Shown: positions 45,140 through 53,762 of the stretch, piece by piece
How the letters are laid out: each line of letters opens with the position of its first letter
How positions within the stretch are numbered: the first letter of the stretch is position 1
Assembly: GCF_902499125.1 (NCBI RefSeq)
Contig: NZ_CABVPX010000001.1
Coordinates: forward strand, 434,001-498,000
Source: Burkholderia arboris
Lineage (GTDB): Bacteria; Pseudomonadota; Gammaproteobacteria; Burkholderiales; Burkholderiaceae
Direction: 5' to 3'
DNA: 64,000 nucleotides
The notes under the pieces: generated by a model
Told to the model about the DNA's origin: nothing
Database searches by the model: none
Seen by the model: the letters and a program-made list of their open reading frames with translations, nothing else
Translations under genes and position numbers: made by a program

Positions 45140-46600
45140 ATGACGAACCCCACTCTTGCCCCCTGCGCGCCGGCCGGCGCGGCTGCCGCGGCGACGCCGC
45201 GCAGCCATCACGGCTGGGCGCTCGTGGTCCTGCTGGTCGGCGCCATTCTGCCGCCGCTCGACTACTTCATCGTGAATCTTGCGCTGCCGGCCATCCGCGA
45301 CGGCATCGGCGCGCGCCCGGCCGAATTGCAGCTCGTCGTGTCGGCGTATGCGTGCGCGAGCGCGGTCGTGCAGATCACGGGCGGCCGCCTCGGCGACCTG
45401 TACGGCCGCAAGCGCATGTTCATGCTCGGCATGGCCGGCTTCGTGCTCGCGTCGACGCTGTGCGGGCTGGCCGGCAACGGCACGGTGCTGGTCGGCGGCC
45501 GGGTGCTGCAGGGCCTGTTCGCCGCGATCCTCGCGCCGCAGGTGCTCGCGACGATCCGCAGCGTGTTCAGCCCGCAGGAACAGGTGCGCGTGATGGGCTT
45601 CTACGGATTCGCGTTCGGCCTCGCGGCCGTGATCGGCCAACTCGGCGGCGGCGCGCTGATCAGCCTGCATCCGTTCGGGCTCGGCTGGCGCGCGATCTTC
45701 CTCGTCAATCTGCCGATCGGCATCCTGGCGCTGATCGGCAGCTGGCGCTTCATCCCGGAAAACCGGCCGCCGCGCGGCCAGCGCATCGACGTGCCGGGCA
45801 CGGTGCTGATGTCGCTGTTCCTGCTGATGCTCGTGTATCCGCTCACGCACGGCCGCGAGGCCGGCTGGCCGCTGTGGATGATCGCGTGCCTCGTCGGCGC
45901 GCTGCCGATGCTCGGCGCGCTGCTGGCGGTCGAATCGCGCCGGCTCGCCGGTGGCCGCGATCCGCTGCTCGACGTGCGCCTGTTCCGCAACCCGGTCGTC
46001 GCGCTCGGGCTCGTGCTCGCATTCCTGTTCTACATGCTGAGCGCATTCTTCCTGAGCTACGGGATCTATCTGCAGGGCTGCCTGAACTGGTCGCCGCTCG
46101 CGTCCGGGTTCGCGATCCTGCCGCTCGGGCTCGGCTTCCTCGCGAGCCCGCTGCTGATGCCGCGCCTGGTCGCCCGGTTCGGCGGGTATCGCGTGCTCAC
46201 GCTCGGCTTCGTGATGCTCGCGGCCGGCGTCACGGCCGCCGCCGCGCTCGCCCGCGCAGGCGCGCCGGGGCCCGGTTTTTATGCGGGCATCGCGGCGATC
46301 GGGATCGGTCAAGGACTCGTATTGCCGTCGGTCGTGCGCATCGTGCTCGCGGAAGTCGATGCGGCCCGCGCGGGCGTCGCGTCAGGAATGGTCAGCGCGA
46401 TGCTGCAGATCGGCGCGGCCGTCGGCGCCGCGACGATCGGCGGCGTGTTCTTCGCGCGGCTCGGCGTGCATCCGGCCGCGCTCGACTACGTGCAGGGGTT
46501 CAGGACGTCGATGTTCACGCTGACGGTCGTGTTGGTGGCGTGCATCGCACTGTCGACGGCGCTCGGGCCGCTGCACCGGCGGCTGCATGCGGGCGCGTAG
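45140..46600 (+). CDS. MFS drug efflux transporter, DHA2 (14-segment) type
   Basis: Predicted 486-residue exporter with about 14 segments. Motifs: LDYFIVNLALPAIRDGIGARPAELQLVVSAYACASAV, GGRLGDLYGRKRMFMLG (motif A) and GRVLQGLFAAILAPQVLATIRSVF. EmrB/QacA-type carriers of this size expel lipophilic or cationic drugs. It is divergent from a LysR gene. The start at MTNPTLAPC gives the typical short cytoplasmic N-terminus; the open frame further upstream overlaps the LysR gene and is not coding. Confidence 0.93.
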   Translation: MTNPTLAPCAPAGAAAAATPRSHHGWALVVLLVGAILPPLDYFIVNLALPAIRDGIGARPAELQLVVSAYACASAVVQITGGRLGDLYGRKRMFMLGMAGFVLASTLCGLAGNGTVLVGGRVLQGLFAAILAPQVLATIRSVFSPQEQVRVMGFYGFAFGLAAVIGQLGGGALISLHPFGLGWRAIFLVNLPIGILALIGSWRFIPENRPPRGQRIDVPGTVLMSLFLLMLVYPLTHGREAGWPLWMIACLVGALPMLGALLAVESRRLAGGRDPLLDVRLFRNPVVALGLVLAFLFYMLSAFFLSYGIYLQGCLNWSPLASGFAILPLGLGFLASPLLMPRLVARFGGYRVLTLGFVMLAAGVTAAAALARAGAPGPGFYAGIAAIGIGQGLVLPSVVRIVLAEVDAARAGVASGMVSAMLQIGAAVGAATIGGVFFARLGVHPAALDYVQGFRTSMFTLTVVLVACIALSTALGPLHRRLHAGA

Positions 46601-46673
46601 CCGGACAGGGATGGCAGCGTCGGCAGAAGCCGAATCGAATCGTCAACGGCGCAGGCTCGCGCCGGCACCCGGT

Positions 46674-46871
46674 TCAATGGGGCTGCTTGCGCTCTGCTTG
46701 CCGCGCCTCCCATTCGGCCAGCTCGACGCGATAGCGCGCGAGTGCTTCGTCGTAGAGGTCGAAAACGCACGGCGAACAGCCGCTGTTGCAGCAGTCTTCC
46801 AGTTCGGGTTGTTCAGGTGGGGTCGGACGGGGATCGTCGACGGACGGATCCCCGGAAACTTGGTTCGGCAC
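46674..46871 (-). CDS. oxidoreductase-like small Cys protein (PF09791-type)
   Basis: Predicted 65-residue protein with the core ELEDCCNSGCSPCVFDLYDEALARYRVELAEWEARQAER. The CCxSGCxxCVxDxY pattern defines the oxidoreductase-like N-terminal domain family, a short zinc- or cluster-binding module of uncertain function. The N-terminal part is Pro-rich. Convergent with the efflux gene and divergent from the RidA gene. Despite the name, no activity is established for the stand-alone form. Confidence 0.85.
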   Translation of the reverse strand: MPNQVSGDPSVDDPRPTPPEQPELEDCCNSGCSPCVFDLYDEALARYRVELAEWEARQAERKQPH

Positions 46872-47031
46872 GGCGTGGTCCGGTGATGTGGAATGGTCAG
46901 TATAGGGCGATCCGGGCCATCGCCGCTTTCAGCAGGCCGGCCGGGTCGACGATGAACCCTCCATAATGTCGCGATGGCGAACGCAGCGCTCCGTTGCGGC
47001 CGCCCCGTTCCCGCCCCACCGGAGCTGCGCG

Positions 47032-47454
47032 ATGGCCGAAGCCGTGAATCCACCGGAAGTCTGGGCGCCGTTCGGCGCGTTCTCGATGGCCGTGATCCAG
47101 GGCGACGGAAGGATCGTGCATCTGAAGGGGCAAGTCGCGCTCGACCGCGACGGGCAGGTTGTCGGCCAGCGCGACATGCGCACCCAGGTACGCCAGACGC
47201 TCGACAATATCCGCGACGTACTGGCCGCGATGGGCGGGCAGATGCAGGACGTGATCTCGCTCGTCCACTACGCAACCGACATCGACGCATTCATGCAGGC
47301 CGGCGACATCCGCAAGGCTTACTTCGCCGAACCCTATCCGGTGACGACGACCGTCCAGGTCGAGCGTCTCTACCATCCCGACCTGCTGATCGAGATCACG
47401 GCCGTCGCCGAAATTCCGCTCGCGCGCTTTCGCCGGCCGGCAGCGCACACATGA
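47032..47454 (+). CDS. RidA/YjgF-family protein
   Basis: Predicted 140-residue RidA-like protein. The fold is recognisable in GRIVHLKGQVALDRDGQVVGQRDMRTQVRQTLDNIRDVLAAMGGQMQDVISLVHYATDIDAF, and VTTTVQVERLYHPDLLIEITAVAEI. RidA proteins deaminate reactive enamines. The key Arg common in RidA (near position 105 in the family) appears to be replaced here by Glu in QVERLY, so it may belong to another YjgF subgroup. Start chosen for the ggag site. Confidence 0.88.
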   Translation: MAEAVNPPEVWAPFGAFSMAVIQGDGRIVHLKGQVALDRDGQVVGQRDMRTQVRQTLDNIRDVLAAMGGQMQDVISLVHYATDIDAFMQAGDIRKAYFAEPYPVTTTVQVERLYHPDLLIEITAVAEIPLARFRRPAAHT

Positions 47455-47478
47455 AACCTGGCCGCCCCGCGCAAAAAC

Positions 47479-47511
47479 GCGCGCCGGCCGAAGCATTCCC
47501 GGCCGGCGCGC
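47479..47511. terminator. bidirectional hairpin terminator
   Basis: Perfect 11-bp arms GCGCGCCGGCC and GGCCGGCGCGC with an 11-nt loop, between the convergent RidA and CreD genes. A run of five A on the left gives the U tract for the minus-strand transcript. Confidence 0.7.
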
Positions 47512-47530
47512 TTGCTCGCCACCCGCGCAG

Positions 47531-48919
47531 TTACTTCGCCGGCGCCCCCGGTTTCGCCGCCCCCGGCTTGTCAGACAGCGGCTGCCACGCGGCGCCGAGC
47601 GAATACCAGTCGACGCGGCGCGTCAGCGTCATGATGCCGGCGAGGATCGCGAACAGCAGCAGCGAACCGAGCATCAGCGCATTGTCCTCGGACAGCAACA
47701 GCCCGTAGAGCGCCGCATACAGCATCGCGAGCAGCACCGTGAACGTCGCGCCGCGCTTCACGCTGTGCAGCACGAACGACAGGTAGAAGCCGAGCAGCCC
47801 GATGCATGCGCCGCTCGCCGCGAGATACGCATAGCCGAACGCGATGTGCTCGGACAGGCTCAGCAGCAGCAGGAAGAACAGCGCGAGCGACAGGCCGACC
47901 AGCGTGTACTGGATCGGGTGAATGCGCAGCCGCTTCACGAGTTCGTACATGAAGAAGCTCGCGAACGTGAGCATCACGAACAGCGCACCGTATTTCGTCG
48001 CGCGTTCGGCCTGCAGATAGACGTTCACGGGTTCGATCACCGACACCGACGCCATCTCGATCGCCCCTTCACCGTTGCCGGCCGCGACCTGCTCGCGCGC
48101 CTTCGTGTTGAACGACGTCACGTGCCAGTTGCTGACGAAGCCGCGCGCATCGATCGTGCGCTCGGCCGGCAGGAACTCGCCGCCGAAGCTCGGATGCGGC
48201 CACGTCGATTTCAGCGAAAAGTCGTTCTGGTCGCCCACCGGCGCGAACGCAACCGATTCCGCCCCCGCCAGCGGCAGGCCGACGCTGAACGGCACGACCG
48301 CCGCCCCTGCGTTTGCGTCCATCAATGCCGCGAGATCGACATTCGCATGCACGCCCTGGCGCAGGCTGTCCAGCCGCGTGCCCTGCTCCACGTCGAGCGG
48401 CTTGCCGCCGATGCGCAGGTCGGGTTGCGCCTTCAGCCCGCGAAGATCGCCGATGCCGAGCGTGACGTACGCGCTGTCGATCTTGAAGCTCACGTGACCG
48501 TCGGCCTGCGGCAGCTTCTTCAGGTCGGGCAGCGGCAGCGTGCCCGTCATCCGGCTGTCGAGCCCGTACACCAGCGCCTTGTGGATGCCGCGATAGCGCA
48601 CGCTGACCGACAACGTGCCGTCGACGTTCAGTGTCTTCGGAAACACGAGCAGGCGCTTCGTCTCGCTTCGCAGGCTCGTCTTCGTCTTGCCGCCAGCCGG
48701 CGAGTCGTCGCGCACGCGCGTGACTTCCGTGTAATGCACGACGAGCACCGGCCCGGTCACCGTCTGCGGCCCCGCGTAGCTCGCCCAGATGCTCTGCAGC
48801 GCACTCTGCCGATAGTCGGCGCGTTCCCGCACGATGCTCTGGACCATCTGCAGCGGGATCAGGATCGCCAGCGCGAGAAACGCGGTGATCACGGACTTGA
48901 ACAACAGGACTCGATTCAT
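47531..48919 (-). CDS. creD: CreD-like inner-membrane protein
   Basis: Predicted 462-residue inner-membrane protein. It has an N-terminal segment (LLFKSVITAFLALAILIPLQMV), a large periplasmic domain of about 270 residues (GPVLVVHYTEV, SLKSTWPHPSFGGEFLPAERTI) and a C-terminal bundle of about five segments (LFVMLTFASFFMYELVKRL onward). CreD is the target of the CreBC two-component system and affects envelope stress and beta-lactam response. It is third in creB-creC-creD, all minus strand. A second ATG three codons upstream is also possible. Confidence 0.93.
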   Translation of the reverse strand: MNRVLLFKSVITAFLALAILIPLQMVQSIVRERADYRQSALQSIWASYAGPQTVTGPVLVVHYTEVTRVRDDSPAGGKTKTSLRSETKRLLVFPKTLNVDGTLSVSVRYRGIHKALVYGLDSRMTGTLPLPDLKKLPQADGHVSFKIDSAYVTLGIGDLRGLKAQPDLRIGGKPLDVEQGTRLDSLRQGVHANVDLAALMDANAGAAVVPFSVGLPLAGAESVAFAPVGDQNDFSLKSTWPHPSFGGEFLPAERTIDARGFVSNWHVTSFNTKAREQVAAGNGEGAIEMASVSVIEPVNVYLQAERATKYGALFVMLTFASFFMYELVKRLRIHPIQYTLVGLSLALFFLLLLSLSEHIAFGYAYLAASGACIGLLGFYLSFVLHSVKRGATFTVLLAMLYAALYGLLLSEDNALMLGSLLLFAILAGIMTLTRRVDWYSLGAAWQPLSDKPGAAKPGAPAK

Positions 48920-49022
48920 TGCTGACACGTACCGGAGTGGAAGATACGGTCAGCATGAGCGGGCCCGGTGAAGGGCGATTGAGGCCGGTGTGAAGCGAAT
49001 GTGTGGCGAACGTGAAGCGCGC

Positions 49023-50474
49023 TCAGCCGGCCGACGGCAGCGTGAGCGTCGCGCACGCGCCGCCTTCGGCGCGGTTGGCCAGCGCGACCTGGCCGAGGTG
49101 CAGCATCGCGACTTCGCGGACGAAACACAGCCCGAGGCCCGTGCTGCGATCCTGCCCGTCCGGGCGCGGCAGCGAATAGAAGCGCTCGAACACGCGCGCC
49201 AGCGCGTAGTCGGGCACGCCGGGGCCGTCGTCGTCGACGCGCACGATCGCGACGTGCGCCCTGCCCGCCGGCTGCCGTTCGAGCGCGATCCGGATCGTGC
49301 TGCCCCGCGGCGCGAAATCCAGCGCATTGTCGAGCAGGTTGCCGAGCGCCTGGCGCAGCAAGAACGGATCGCCTTCGACGACCGCCGGTTCCGCCGCATC
49401 GTTCGCGTCGATCCGCAGGTTCACGCCACGCTGCCGCGCGCGCGGCTCGATATCGTCGATCAGCTGTTCGAGCACCCGCCGCAGCGCGACCGGCTCGTGC
49501 ACCGACAGGCGCTGCTTCTGCTCGACTTCGGCGAGCGCGAGCAGCTTGCGGATCATCTGTTCGAGGCGGCCGGCCTGGCGGCGGATGTTCTCGGTGAAGC
49601 GCCGGCGGTTCGCAACCGGCATGTCTTCCTGCAGCAGCTCGGCCGCGCCGCTGATCGCAGCCAGCGGGCTCTTCATCTCATGCGTGAGCGTGTGGATATA
49701 GGTTTCGACGTACTGCCGGTCCTCCAGCCGCTGATGCATGCTTTCCACCGCGCGCCCGAGCTCCGCCAGCTCGTTCGCGCCCTGCAGCGGCATCGTCGCG
49801 CGCTCGCCGGCCGCGATCGCGCGCGCATAGCGCTGCAGGCGCCGCAGCCCGAGCACCAGCCACCACGTGCACGCCACGCCGATCAGGATCGCGCCGCCCA
49901 TCAGCAACGCACCGTACAGCATGATCTTGCGCTGGCTGCGTGCGATGAACGGCGCGACCGTCTGGTTCGGCTTCGCGATCGTCAGCACGCCGATGATCTC
50001 GTTGCCGCGCCGGATCGGCGCCGCGACGTGCATCACGGTGCTGCTGTCGTCGTTCGGATCGCTGCGCGTGCTGCGCGCGCCGTATTCGCCGCGCAGCGTG
50101 CGGTACACGTCGTTCCAGCGCGAATAGTCCTGCCCGAGCGCGCTGCCGGACGAGTCGTAGCGCACGATGCCGTGCGCGTCGGTGATGTAGAGGCGATAGC
50201 CGATCGCGTTCTTCTGGATGCCCCACACGTTCGCGCTGACCGGGCGCTCGTGCAGTGTCCCGAGCTGCCGCGCGAACGCGCCGTCGGCGATATGCCCGTT
50301 CGCCATGTCGTCGGCGGCCAGCGTCGCCAGCACCTGCGCGGTGTCGACGAGCGTGTCCTCCATCGCTTCGCGCACGCCGGGCTTCACCTCCTGCACGAAC
50401 ACGCGCAGCGTGATCAGCGCGGCCAGGCCGACGATCAGGAAAAATCCGAAGAAGATGCGCAGGCCGATATGCAT
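49023..50474 (-). CDS. creC: CreC-like sensor histidine kinase
   Basis: Predicted 483-residue membrane kinase. N-terminal segment GLRIFFGFFLIVGLAALITLRVFV, a periplasmic sensor of about 150 residues, a second segment IMLYGALLMGGAILIGVACTWWLV, HAMP, the H box HTLTHEMKSPLAAISGAAELL with His near 265, and the ATP site with RVDDDGPGVPD and STGLGLCFV. It lies 15 bp after the creB gene. The arrangement is that of creBCD without a creA gene. Confidence 0.93.
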   Translation of the reverse strand: MHIGLRIFFGFFLIVGLAALITLRVFVQEVKPGVREAMEDTLVDTAQVLATLAADDMANGHIADGAFARQLGTLHERPVSANVWGIQKNAIGYRLYITDAHGIVRYDSSGSALGQDYSRWNDVYRTLRGEYGARSTRSDPNDDSSTVMHVAAPIRRGNEIIGVLTIAKPNQTVAPFIARSQRKIMLYGALLMGGAILIGVACTWWLVLGLRRLQRYARAIAAGERATMPLQGANELAELGRAVESMHQRLEDRQYVETYIHTLTHEMKSPLAAISGAAELLQEDMPVANRRRFTENIRRQAGRLEQMIRKLLALAEVEQKQRLSVHEPVALRRVLEQLIDDIEPRARQRGVNLRIDANDAAEPAVVEGDPFLLRQALGNLLDNALDFAPRGSTIRIALERQPAGRAHVAIVRVDDDGPGVPDYALARVFERFYSLPRPDGQDRSTGLGLCFVREVAMLHLGQVALANRAEGGACATLTLPSAG

Positions 50475-50489
50475 GGGCGGTGCCGGTCG

Positions 50490-51242
50490 TTACGGTTGCA
50501 GCGAATAACCCATCCCGCGATGCGTGCGGATCGGGTCGCGCTCGGAATCGATCGCGCGCAGCTTGGCGCGCAGCGTCTTGATGTGCGTGTCGACCGTGCG
50601 GTCGGCCGAATCGAGCGCCTCGTGCCAGACGAGGTCCATCAACTGCTCGCGCGAATAGATGCGCCCCGGATGCTGCACCAGCAGCGCCAGCAGGCCGAAT
50701 TCGTAGCGCGTGAGGTCCAGCGCGTGGCCGAGCCACGATACGCGCGCGCCGTCGGTGTCGAGCGTGAAACCCGGCGCGGCGGCCGGCGTCGCTGCGGGTG
50801 CGGGTGCGGGTGCGGGTGCGGGTGCGGGTGCGGGTGCGGGTGCGGGCGCGGGTGCCGGTTCCGGCGCCACCGTCCGGTAGAAGCGGCGCAGGATCACGCG
50901 CACCCGCGCCGCCAGCTCGCGCGGCGAAAACGGCTTGACCACGTAATCGTCGGCGCCGATCTCGAGCCCGACGATCCGGTCGATCTCGTCGTGCCGCGCG
51001 GTCAGGAAGATCACCGGAATATCGGTGAAGGTGCGTAGCCGCCGGCACACTTCGAAACCGCTGAGGTCCGGCAGGCCGACGTCGAGCACGATCAGATCGA
51101 AGCGCGTATCGCGCAGGCGGTCGAGCGCCGCCTGCCCGAGCGTGCAGTGGACGGTCTGCATGCCGTCGGTGCCGAGGGCATAGACGATCGTGTCCGCGAT
51201 CGCCTGTTCATCTTCGACGATCAGGATAGTGGGCTGATTCAT
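50490..51242 (-). CDS. creB: CreB-like response regulator with an Ala-Pro linker
   Basis: Predicted 250-residue OmpR-type response regulator. Receiver: ILIVEDEQAIADTIV with phospho-acceptor Asp54 in VLDVGLPDLSG, switch Thr in FLTARHD and Lys in VVKPFSPREL. The winged-helix output domain follows with LTRYEFGLLALLVQHPGRIYSREQLMDLVW and VDTHIKTLRAKL. Between them, residues 128-158 are a string of Ala-Pro dipeptides not found in usual CreB proteins and encoded by a hexamer repeat. First gene of the operon. Confidence 0.93.
   Translation of the reverse strand: MNQPTILIVEDEQAIADTIVYALGTDGMQTVHCTLGQAALDRLRDTRFDLIVLDVGLPDLSGFEVCRRLRTFTDIPVIFLTARHDEIDRIVGLEIGADDYVVKPFSPRELAARVRVILRRFYRTVAPEPAPAPAPAPAPAPAPAPAPAPAATPAAAPGFTLDTDGARVSWLGHALDLTRYEFGLLALLVQHPGRIYSREQLMDLVWHEALDSADRTVDTHIKTLRAKLRAIDSERDPIRTHRGMGYSLQP
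50794..50853. repeat. GCGGGT hexanucleotide microsatellite in creB
   Basis: Eight perfect GCGGGT units (50794-50841), then GCGGGC and another GCGGGT. On the coding strand this gives alternating Ala and Pro codons. A change of one unit adds or removes two residues and keeps the frame, so the linker length could vary between strains. Confidence 0.9.
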
Positions 51243-51317
51243 GGTCTCGGGTTCGGGTCGCGCAATCCGCGTGCGACATTGTACGCACGGCCGCCGCGCG
51301 AACCCCTTCCCGGCGCG

Positions 51318-52031
51318 CTACGCCACGCGGCCGCTCACCGGAATCGATGCACCGGTGATCGCCTGCGCATCGGCCGACAGCAGGAACCCGATCGTCGCGG
51401 CGATCTGCTCGGGCCTCACCCAGCGCGTGAAATCCGCGTCGGGCATGTCCGCGCGGTTCGGCGGCGTATCGATGATGCTCGGCAGGACCGCGTTCACGGT
51501 CACGCCGCGATCGAGCAGTTCGGCTGCCAGCGCCTCGGTGAGTCGCGCGACGCCGGCCTTCGCGGCCGCATAGGCACCCATGCCCGCGCCCGCCTTGAAC
51601 GCCGCGCCCGCGCCGATGTTGACGACGCGGCCGGCCGGGCTCGCCAGCAAATACGGCAGCGCGGCCTTCGACGCGTTCAGCGCCGTCTTCACGTTCAGAT
51701 CGTACATGCGGTCCCACGTGGCGGCATCGCCGTCGGCAATCGTCTGCCACACGAATGCGCCGGCGACGTTCAGCAGTGCGTCGACCCGGCCGAATTCGCG
51801 GTTGACCGATTCGAGCGCCCGCGCCGCAGCCTGCGGATCGACGAGATCGATGCCGCCGATGCGCAATGCTTCGGCCGGTACGCCGGGCAGCGCCTGGGCA
51901 TCGGGGGCCGCGCCGCGGCCGATCAGCGCGACGCGTGCGCCGCGCTCGCCGAGCCACGCGGCCGTTGCGACGCCCAGATGACCGAATCCGCCGGTGATCG
52001 CGACTGCCTTGCCTTTCAGGTCGTGTTCCAT
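51318..52031 (-). CDS. short-chain dehydrogenase/reductase
   Basis: Predicted 237-residue NAD(P) enzyme. Cofactor loop ITGGFGHLGVATAAWLGERGARVALIGRG, NVAGAF segment, Ser/Tyr/Lys set as VVNIGAGAAFKAGAGMGAYAAAKAGV (Tyr-x-x-x-Lys in YAAAK). The usual catalytic Ser appears replaced by Gly/Ala in this stretch, so activity on a carbonyl should not be assumed. Alone between the creB and sterol desaturase genes, on the same strand as both. Substrate unknown. Confidence 0.88.
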   Translation of the reverse strand: MEHDLKGKAVAITGGFGHLGVATAAWLGERGARVALIGRGAAPDAQALPGVPAEALRIGGIDLVDPQAAARALESVNREFGRVDALLNVAGAFVWQTIADGDAATWDRMYDLNVKTALNASKAALPYLLASPAGRVVNIGAGAAFKAGAGMGAYAAAKAGVARLTEALAAELLDRGVTVNAVLPSIIDTPPNRADMPDADFTRWVRPEQIAATIGFLLSADAQAITGASIPVSGRVA

Positions 52032-52088
52032 CGATGAGTTCTCCTGGATCGAGAGTGGTTTGACGAAGTTCCGACAGCGTAGCGCCGT

Positions 52089-52997
52089 TCACGCATCCGT
52101 GCGCACGGCGACGAGGCTGCGGCGGCGCAGTTCCTCCGTCGTTTCGCCCAGGTTGCCCGGCCGCCAGCCCGGCGGCAGCATCACGAAACGGATCGCGGTC
52201 CATACGTCGCGGGCCGTCGCGACGTCGCGGGCGAGGCTCGCCCAGTGCTCGAGTTCGACGACGAACGGATTGCGCGAGCGCGTCGGCGTGACGAGGCCGT
52301 AGCGGCACGGTTCGTCGGCACGCTCGGCGACATAGGTGCCGAACAGCCGGTCGAACACGATCAGCACGCCGCCGTAGTTCGCATCGAGGTAGTCGAGATT
52401 CGACGCATGGTGCACGCGATGCGCGGACGGTGTATTGAACACGTATTCGAGCCAGCCGAGCTTCGGCATCCACGTGTTGTGCAGCCAGAACTGGTACATC
52501 AGGTTGAACGACAGGATCGCGAGCACGGCTTCAGGACGCACGCCGAGCCACACGAGCGGCGTGAAGAACATCGCGGCGCCGGCGATCTTGCCGGTCCAGC
52601 CGAGGCGAAATGCGGACGACAGCGTCAACTGATTCGGCGAATGATGCACCGCATGCGTCGACCAGAAGAAACGCACACGATGCGACGCGCGGTGATACCA
52701 GTAGTAGCAGAACTCCTGGCCGACGAACACGAGCAGCCCGAGCGCGACGCTGTGGACCGGGATCGTGAAGAGCCGGTGCGCCCACGCGAAATCGAACAGG
52801 GGTGTGGCGAGCGACAGCGGCACCAGCGCGAGCAGCTTGCGGCCCGCGAGATCGGCCAGCGACAGCCAGACCTCGTTCCAGTCGAACGGTTCGGGCTGAC
52901 GGCTGCGGCGCCAGGTGAGCACGGCCGCCTCGACGAGCGAGACGGCGACGATGAGAAGTGTGACGTAGTACGCGAGCTTGCCGGTGGTGGTGAGCAT
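52089..52997 (-). CDS. sterol desaturase/fatty-acid hydroxylase family protein
   Basis: Predicted 302-residue integral di-iron oxygenase. The His boxes are YWYHRASHRVRFFWSTHAVHHSPN (HxxxH and HxxHH) and HRVHHASNLDYLDANYGG (HxxHH), with four or so membrane segments starting at TGKLAYYVTLLIVAVSLVEAAVL. Members hydroxylate or desaturate lipids. It lies at the left edge of the GACAT-repeat region, and one repeat is 112 bp upstream of its start in the right orientation, so it may be part of the same regulon as the two-component island. Lipid substrate unknown. Confidence 0.9.
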   Translation of the reverse strand: MLTTTGKLAYYVTLLIVAVSLVEAAVLTWRRSRQPEPFDWNEVWLSLADLAGRKLLALVPLSLATPLFDFAWAHRLFTIPVHSVALGLLVFVGQEFCYYWYHRASHRVRFFWSTHAVHHSPNQLTLSSAFRLGWTGKIAGAAMFFTPLVWLGVRPEAVLAILSFNLMYQFWLHNTWMPKLGWLEYVFNTPSAHRVHHASNLDYLDANYGGVLIVFDRLFGTYVAERADEPCRYGLVTPTRSRNPFVVELEHWASLARDVATARDVWTAIRFVMLPPGWRPGNLGETTEELRRRSLVAVRTDA

Positions 52998-53108
52998 GAT
53001 GGGTCTTTCCTTCGGTTGAGTCGGACGCGTCATGGGCAGCACGTGCTGCCGTCGCGTCGAATGGAACGCACTGTAGTGGGCGCGGAACGGAAAGACCACG
53101 CGGGAAAT

Positions 53109-53123
53109 ATGTCGCCGTATGTC
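53109..53123 (-). promoter_or_regulatory. GACAT direct repeat, site 1
   Basis: Minus strand GACATACGGCGACAT: GACAT, 5-bp spacer, GACAT, so a 10-bp period. It is 112 bp upstream of the sterol desaturase start and in its orientation. Confidence 0.65.
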
Positions 53124-53222
53124 GCGCAGCAATGCGCTCGCTCGATGAGCCGCGACCGCGCGTGCGTGGGGATTGGCGGTCGGGTCGCGGGTTGCCCGGC
53201 GCGTGCATGGGCGACGGAAACT

Positions 53223-53237
53223 GTGTCGCCGTATGTC
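53223..53237 (-). promoter_or_regulatory. GACAT direct repeat, site 2
   Basis: Minus strand GACATACGGCGACAC, one mismatch from site 1 over 15 bp, 114 bp to its right. Confidence 0.6.
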
Positions 53238-53487
53238 GTGGTGAAGCCGGTCGGTGGTGTGCGGGACAGGTATCGACGAAACGACGAAACGGCACGGCTG
53301 AGCGACCCGGGGATATTGCCGTTGACGATCGGGCGTTCGTCCATTCGCCCTTCACCGGACAGCATGCCGCGTCGGCTACAGCCCTGTCGCAGCGGGTTCC
53401 GGCCCCGGGCATCGCGTGCTGTCCATATCAATAGGTGTGTCGCGAAGCGTGTCACGACGCAGCGCCTGCCTGAATCGGTCGGTAAAT

Positions 53488-53502
53488 GTGTCGCCGCATG
53501 TC
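53488..53502 (-). promoter_or_regulatory. GACAT direct repeat, site 3
   Basis: Minus strand GACATGCGGCGACAC, two mismatches from site 1. Followed by CACCGCGACA, which may be a third half-site. Confidence 0.55.
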
Positions 53503-53529
53503 ACCGCGACACCTGCTCGGGCCACGCAC

Positions 53530-53544
53530 GACATACGCCGACCG
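53530..53544 (+). promoter_or_regulatory. GACAT direct repeat, site 4
   Basis: Plus strand GACATACGCCGACCG; the second half-site is degenerate. It is the only copy in this gap oriented towards the secreted repeat-protein gene, 220 bp upstream of its start. Confidence 0.45.
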
Positions 53545-53762
53545 GGATTGCTTCACGCCCCCTTCTCGTCGCGCCCAGCCTTTCCCTGCAACGCATGCCC
53601 GCGACCGGCGCGGCCGGCGCCCGCATTCGTCGTACCGAAATACGGCACGTCACGTGTAACACCGCGACATCTTTCATGACGCGACGAACACGCGTCGCCG
53701 TCCTAAAGTTCGTCCCGTCGCCACGCCACTGCGTGCACCGCAACGAACCGCAAGGACACCCG

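Larger units (their letters stand above)
52998..53762. other. 765-bp intergenic region with several GACAT direct repeats
   Basis: No convincing gene; the frames open here are Arg/Ser-rich and unlike the neighbours. Four copies of a GACAT-type direct repeat occur in it (listed separately), in both orientations, between the divergent sterol desaturase and secreted repeat-protein genes. The remaining sequence shows nothing that I can assign. Confidence 0.6.
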
